Of a DNA stretch of 64,000 nucleotides, positions 60,543 through 64,000 are shown piece by piece. How positions within the stretch are numbered: position 1 is the first letter of the stretch; each line of letters begins with the position of its first letter. A program made the position numbers and the translations under genes. Under the pieces are notes generated by a model that was not told where the DNA came from, made no database searches, and saw only the letters and a program-made list of their open reading frames with translations. The stretch is from Verrucomicrobiota bacterium (GTDB lineage: Bacteria; Verrucomicrobiota; Verrucomicrobiia; Opitutales; Opitutaceae): NCBI GenBank assembly GCA_023416735.1, contig JAEZGX010000041.1, positions 248,001-312,000 on the forward strand, read 5' to 3'.

Positions 60543-60598
60543 CGTTCTCGTAATCGTTCTCTTTCTCGTTCTCGCCCCATCGATCGAACGAGAACGAG
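60543..60598. repeat. 6-bp-period TTCTCG words with mirrored arm
   Basis: CGTTCTCG-type words at 6-bp spacing; 60565-60574 (CTCGTTCTCG) is perfectly mirrored by 60589-60598 (CGAGAACGAG) around a 14-nt loop. It lies in the 121-bp convergent gap between the SGNH and DUF2254 genes and could be a bidirectional hairpin, though without T tracts. Confidence 0.8.
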
Positions 60599-60618
60599 TC
60601 AGAGCCCCTCGTCTCCCC

Positions 60619-61935
60619 TCACTCACCGCCGACCGCAACGCGCTCTTTTCCAATAGCCGCCACAAAGCGTTCGATCTCGGCACTCACGTGCTCGTCGCCC
60701 GTGCGATGTCCACGGTGGATCTCGCCGGCGAAGGCCTGAATATCGCGCCGATGCATCGAGTCGGCGCACGCCGCGACCTGATGCAGCATCTTCATCACCT
60801 GGCGGACGATCGCCGGATTATCTCCGCCGCAATGGATGATCTGCGAAAAGGCGCGTCGCAGCAGTCGCCCCATGGAGGTGGGCACGAGGAAAACCCGAGG
60901 CGAACCACGCTCATCGCGCAACAGCGGCTCGGGCCAGGTGACTGAAGCCAGCCGAGAGAGCGCGCCCCCGAGGCGGTTGATGCACGCGATCGCTGTGAAC
61001 GGATCGTTGGTCCCCGGCGACAGCGCGCGCACCGCGATCTCCGCGAGTTGGTCGAGGGGGAATTCCAGATCCTGCTCGTTCGTGCGCTGCGTGCCGACGA
61101 CCACGGCGTCGCGCGCATCGCCCACCGCGTTGCTCGCCTTGACCGAATCTTTTCCCGCGAGCCGCAGCAGCAGCGAGCCCCGGCTGATGTAATCGCCCGG
61201 CGCGATTTCAAGGTGCACCGTGCCATCAAGCCGATCCGCGATCTCGAGCAGCTCCTCGTGAGAAAGTGCCTGCACATAGCCCGCGATCTCGCTCGTCACG
61301 AGCACGCCGCCTGAAAGCTTCGCGGTTGAAACGGACTCCTTCCCCCGCGGCTGCTTCTCACCCACCGCAATGAAGTGCTCGATAAGAGCATCGAGGTCGT
61401 GGCCGACGCCCGCCGTCAACGTGGACACCTGGATCGCGCGCGCCACGTGGTGAATGAAAAAGATCAATACTCCGATCGTCACCACGCCCAGGCCGAGCGC
61501 GCCGGCAATCGCCGTGTGCGGAATATCGCTGCCGTCCGCTTCGCTGCCCACCGTCCGAAGCACGAGCAGGCAATACAGGTAAGTGGCGGCAAAGGTGCCA
61601 AGCACGAGCTGGCTCGCTCGATCGCGCATGAAGTTTCGCAGCAACCGCGGACCGTAGTTCGACGACGCGAAAGAAAGCGCCAGAATGGTGATCGAGAAAA
61701 TCACCCCCGCCAGGGTGATCGTCGATGAAGCGATCGTGGACAAAAGCTCGCGCGCGCCTTCGGCCGTGTTGACGTCGATCCACCGCCGCCAGGTCTCGTA
61801 ACCATGGGGTGCCCCGGTGCGATCATACGCAACCACGAGCAGCGCCGCCGCCGCCCCCGCCGCGCACATGAGCCCAGGCACAAACCAGTAGGTCGCGAAA
61901 AGCTTTCCATTCAGGTTGAGCAGCTTGGTTTTCAT
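60619..61935 (-). CDS. DUF2254 membrane protein
   Basis: 438 residues from ATG at 61935 (MKTKLLNLNGKLFATYWF). Four hydrophobic segments lie in the first 190 residues (WFVPGLMCAAGAAAALLVVA, STITLAGVIFSITILALSFAS, QLVLGTFAATYLYCLLVLRTV, VTIGVLIFFIHHVARAIQ). DUF2254 marks are ASSNYGPRLLRNFMRDRASQ, IAGYVQALSHEELLEIA and AVRALSPGTNDPFTAIACI. The family is poorly studied. A long soluble C-terminal domain follows. The upstream frame extends 17 codons more, but without a better signal. It is convergent with the SGNH gene across a repeat. Confidence 0.88.
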   Translation of the reverse strand: MKTKLLNLNGKLFATYWFVPGLMCAAGAAAALLVVAYDRTGAPHGYETWRRWIDVNTAEGARELLSTIASSTITLAGVIFSITILALSFASSNYGPRLLRNFMRDRASQLVLGTFAATYLYCLLVLRTVGSEADGSDIPHTAIAGALGLGVVTIGVLIFFIHHVARAIQVSTLTAGVGHDLDALIEHFIAVGEKQPRGKESVSTAKLSGGVLVTSEIAGYVQALSHEELLEIADRLDGTVHLEIAPGDYISRGSLLLRLAGKDSVKASNAVGDARDAVVVGTQRTNEQDLEFPLDQLAEIAVRALSPGTNDPFTAIACINRLGGALSRLASVTWPEPLLRDERGSPRVFLVPTSMGRLLRRAFSQIIHCGGDNPAIVRQVMKMLHQVAACADSMHRRDIQAFAGEIHRGHRTGDEHVSAEIERFVAAIGKERVAVGGE

Positions 61936-62026
61936 TCCGCCATCGCCGTTATCCGGCCGGCGCGGATCGAGACAGCCGGTCCCCACCTTTGCTCCGGGTG
62001 TTCGTAGTCCGTTGTCCCTCCCCTCC

Positions 62027-63910
62027 TCACTCCTCCCTCACCACGCGATAAATCGCCCCATTCGGCCGATTGATCACCACATAGGGAAATCCATCCGGCC
62101 CCGACACCACGTCGCGAATCCGCCCGTGTCCCTTGAAGAGCACTTCTTCTCCAACCGCGCGCGCGCCTTCCATCCGCACCAGCCGAAGCTCCTGCGCACC
62201 CAAACTCGCGACCAGCAAATGCCCGTTCCACTCGGGGAATGCATCGCCGTGATAAAACGCGATCTGTGACACCGCAATCGACGGCGTCCAATGATGCACC
62301 GGCGGCTCCGTCCCTTCACGATACGGACTCTCCGCCAGCTGCGTGCCGTCGTAGTTGATCCCAAACGTCGCCAGCGGCCACCCGTAGTTCACGCCGCCTC
62401 GCACGAGATTGAGTTCATCGCCGCCCCGCGGCCCATGCTCCGCCGACCACACGGTCCGCGTTTTCGCGTTCAGCGTCATCCCTTGCGGATTCCGATGCCC
62501 GAAACTCCAGATCGTCGGCAACGCGTCGGCCCTGCCCGCAAAAGGATTATCCTCCGGCACGCGGCCATCTTCATGCACGCGATGGATCTTTCCAAACGGA
62601 CGGCTCAGGTCCTGCGCGAGCTGCATCATCGTCCGATCGCCGACCGAGAAATAGAGATACCCATCGAGCAAAACCATCCGCCCGCCAAAGTGCGCGTAAG
62701 CCGTCGTATAAAATTCCGGGTCCGCCCGATAAATATCCTGCTGATCGACCCAGCGCCGCGCGGCGATCCGCCCCCGCACGATCCGCGTCATCGTCGCATT
62801 TTCTCCGCCCTCGCCCGACCCCACGTCCGCGAACGCCAAATACAACCAGCCATTCTTCGCGTAATCCGGATGCGGCAGCACCCCGAATAATCCACCTTGC
62901 ACACGATCCCACACCGCCGGCGTCCCAACGATCGGCTCTGCCGGCTGCCCTTCCGCGATCCGCAACAACTGACCGTTTTTCTGCGAAACGATCATGCTGC
63001 CATCCGGCAAAAACGTCATCGCCCAGATCTCCGACGGCGCCTCCGCCACGCGCTCGAGTCGAAACGTATATCCACCCGCCGAACACATCCCCGCCGCCCC
63101 GCCAAACGTCGCACTCACGCCGTCATTTTCTCCCTGCTCCCCGCTCAACCTAAACCGGTCGAGATTGAAAATCCCTCCGCCGTCCACGCCGTAGATCACC
63201 AGCGTGTGCTTCCCTTTCAACTCGCGCGCGAGTCCGATCCGCCGCGTGCGAAACTCCTCCCAGCCTCCCGTCGAAGACGTATTCGCTTCGCCGAGATTAA
63301 TCCGCTCGCCCAATCCGCTGCGATCCACCGCCAGCACCGCAAACCGGCCCGGTTCATCCATGCCGCGCGCATAATCGAGCTCGATGCTGCGGACGCCCGT
63401 GAAATCCACGTCGTCGTAAGCCAACGCACTCATCCCGCCGAAATAACCAATATAGCGACGCCGCGGCTCCGCCTCCGTCTGCACGATGTGATAGCCCGAC
63501 GACGTCGCCGGATTCAGCCACTCCGCCTCGATCACCGCGCCCGCCGCCCGCGCCGGTCGCCGTGCCTCACGCTCGAATTCCTCGCGGATCAACTTCACCA
63601 GGCCGCCGATCTCTTCATCCGACAACGCCCCGCCAAACGCCGGCATCGCCCCGCCTCCCGCCCCGTCGCGAATAATCCGCGCCAACGCCTCGTCGCCGCT
63701 CGCCACCGCGCTCGATTGCACGAGCGCCGTCCCCGTTCCGCCACGCATCTCCGCCCCGTGACACGACGCACACAGCGCCGCATAACGCTCTCGCGCCGCT
63801 TCCACCGCCTCCGCTTGCACGACACCGAACGCCACGAGCCCAATCATCGCCACCACCGGCCACGCCCGCCGCCGCCGCGCGTCCCGCTCCTCGAAGTCAT
63901 GTGTATTCAT
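62027..63910 (-). CDS. Cytochrome c / CBM6 / PQQ-dependent sugar dehydrogenase fusion
   Basis: 627 residues from ATG at 63910 (MNTHDFEERDARRRRA), with a GGAGG 10-11 bp upstream and an N-terminal signal anchor (WPVVAMIGLVAFGVVQAEA). Residues 36-120 are a cytochrome c domain (CASCH, Cys47, Cys50 and His51; candidate axial Met in GGAMPAFGG). Residues 125-270 look like a CBM6-like beta sandwich (YHIVQTEAEPRRRYIGYFGG, RSIELDYARGMDEPG). Residues 285-625 are a glucose/sorbosone dehydrogenase propeller (PSEIWAMTFLPDGSMIVSQKNG, GVLPHPDYAKNGWLYLAF, WSFGHRNPQGMTL, WSAEHGPRGGDELNL). It would oxidise a sugar in the periplasm and pass electrons to its own heme; the sugar is unknown. Confidence 0.88.
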   Translation of the reverse strand: MNTHDFEERDARRRRAWPVVAMIGLVAFGVVQAEAVEAARERYAALCASCHGAEMRGGTGTALVQSSAVASGDEALARIIRDGAGGGAMPAFGGALSDEEIGGLVKLIREEFEREARRPARAAGAVIEAEWLNPATSSGYHIVQTEAEPRRRYIGYFGGMSALAYDDVDFTGVRSIELDYARGMDEPGRFAVLAVDRSGLGERINLGEANTSSTGGWEEFRTRRIGLARELKGKHTLVIYGVDGGGIFNLDRFRLSGEQGENDGVSATFGGAAGMCSAGGYTFRLERVAEAPSEIWAMTFLPDGSMIVSQKNGQLLRIAEGQPAEPIVGTPAVWDRVQGGLFGVLPHPDYAKNGWLYLAFADVGSGEGGENATMTRIVRGRIAARRWVDQQDIYRADPEFYTTAYAHFGGRMVLLDGYLYFSVGDRTMMQLAQDLSRPFGKIHRVHEDGRVPEDNPFAGRADALPTIWSFGHRNPQGMTLNAKTRTVWSAEHGPRGGDELNLVRGGVNYGWPLATFGINYDGTQLAESPYREGTEPPVHHWTPSIAVSQIAFYHGDAFPEWNGHLLVASLGAQELRLVRMEGARAVGEEVLFKGHGRIRDVVSGPDGFPYVVINRPNGAIYRVVREE

Positions 63911-64000
63911 GCAGGAAAATCCTCCATCCACTTTCCCAGATTCTCTTCCCCCACAACAGAGCCACTCCCACGCATTTTCCATGGAGCCACTTCCCTCAGG

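Overview
The window looks like chromosomal DNA of a high-GC Verrucomicrobiota bacterium, most likely family Opitutaceae. I infer this from protein style (a TonB receptor whose plug begins with an LSPFTVDASRD-type sequence, a giant Delta-60 repeat protein with a verrucomicrobial-type C-terminal domain, GH106 and PL22 enzymes), the frequent absence of Shine-Dalgarno sequences, and abundant mirrored intergenic repeats. No database search was possible. I see no rRNA, tRNA, CRISPR array, insertion sequence, transposase, integrase or phage gene.

Layout. 1-12.9 kb: end of a methyltransferase, a 1949-residue exported Delta-60 repeat protein, a MuiA-like protein, a PqiA-like membrane protein and two tandem membrane-TPR paralogues. 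13-22.9 kb (minus strand): an oxidoreductase, a rhamnose-type sugar ABC importer (ATPase, two permeases, lipoprotein binding protein; the ATPase and permeases overlap by 4 bp) and a TonB-dependent receptor. 23.2-40.7 kb (mostly plus strand): a saccharide catabolic region with a GH106 alpha-L-rhamnosidase, an esterase, a CBM9-like/PKD protein, a PL22 oligogalacturonate lyase-like enzyme, a GH88 unsaturated uronyl hydrolase, two xylose-isomerase-like TIM-barrel proteins, two more Gfo/Idh/MocA oxidoreductases, an SDR dehydrogenase, an XRE-cupin regulator and a sialate O-acetylesterase-like enzyme. Together this reads as a rhamnose- and uronate-rich polysaccharide locus, best fitting pectin (rhamnogalacturonan), with TonB uptake across the outer membrane and ABC uptake across the inner membrane, and no SusC/SusD pair.

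40.9-64 kb: mixed housekeeping and accessory genes: TSUP permease, glycolipid-binding-like protein, RlmN, DAHP synthase, a BadF-type sugar kinase with a UPF0309 SIS protein, an RNA methyltransferase-like protein, a DUF481 outer-membrane protein, an FAD/Fe-S D-2-hydroxyacid dehydrogenase-like fusion, MarC, an M20 peptidase, PdxH overlapping a hybrid histidine kinase, an SGNH esterase, a DUF2254 protein and a cytochrome c/PQQ-type sugar dehydrogenase.

The most unusual content is repetitive DNA. (1) Three near-identical 17-bp AT-rich palindromes (GTMATACATTRWATKAC) lie inside coding sequence, all in the same reading frame: two in an insertion in RlmN and one in GH106. They resemble, on a very small scale, the protein-embedded palindromic elements known from Rickettsia. 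(2) Intergenic gaps carry many mirrored elements whose arms are built from short words repeated at a family-specific period (6, 7, 8, 9 or 10 bp). In the GH88-to-VOC gene string every junction has one close to the next start codon, and two copies of the 7-bp family bracket the VOC gene.
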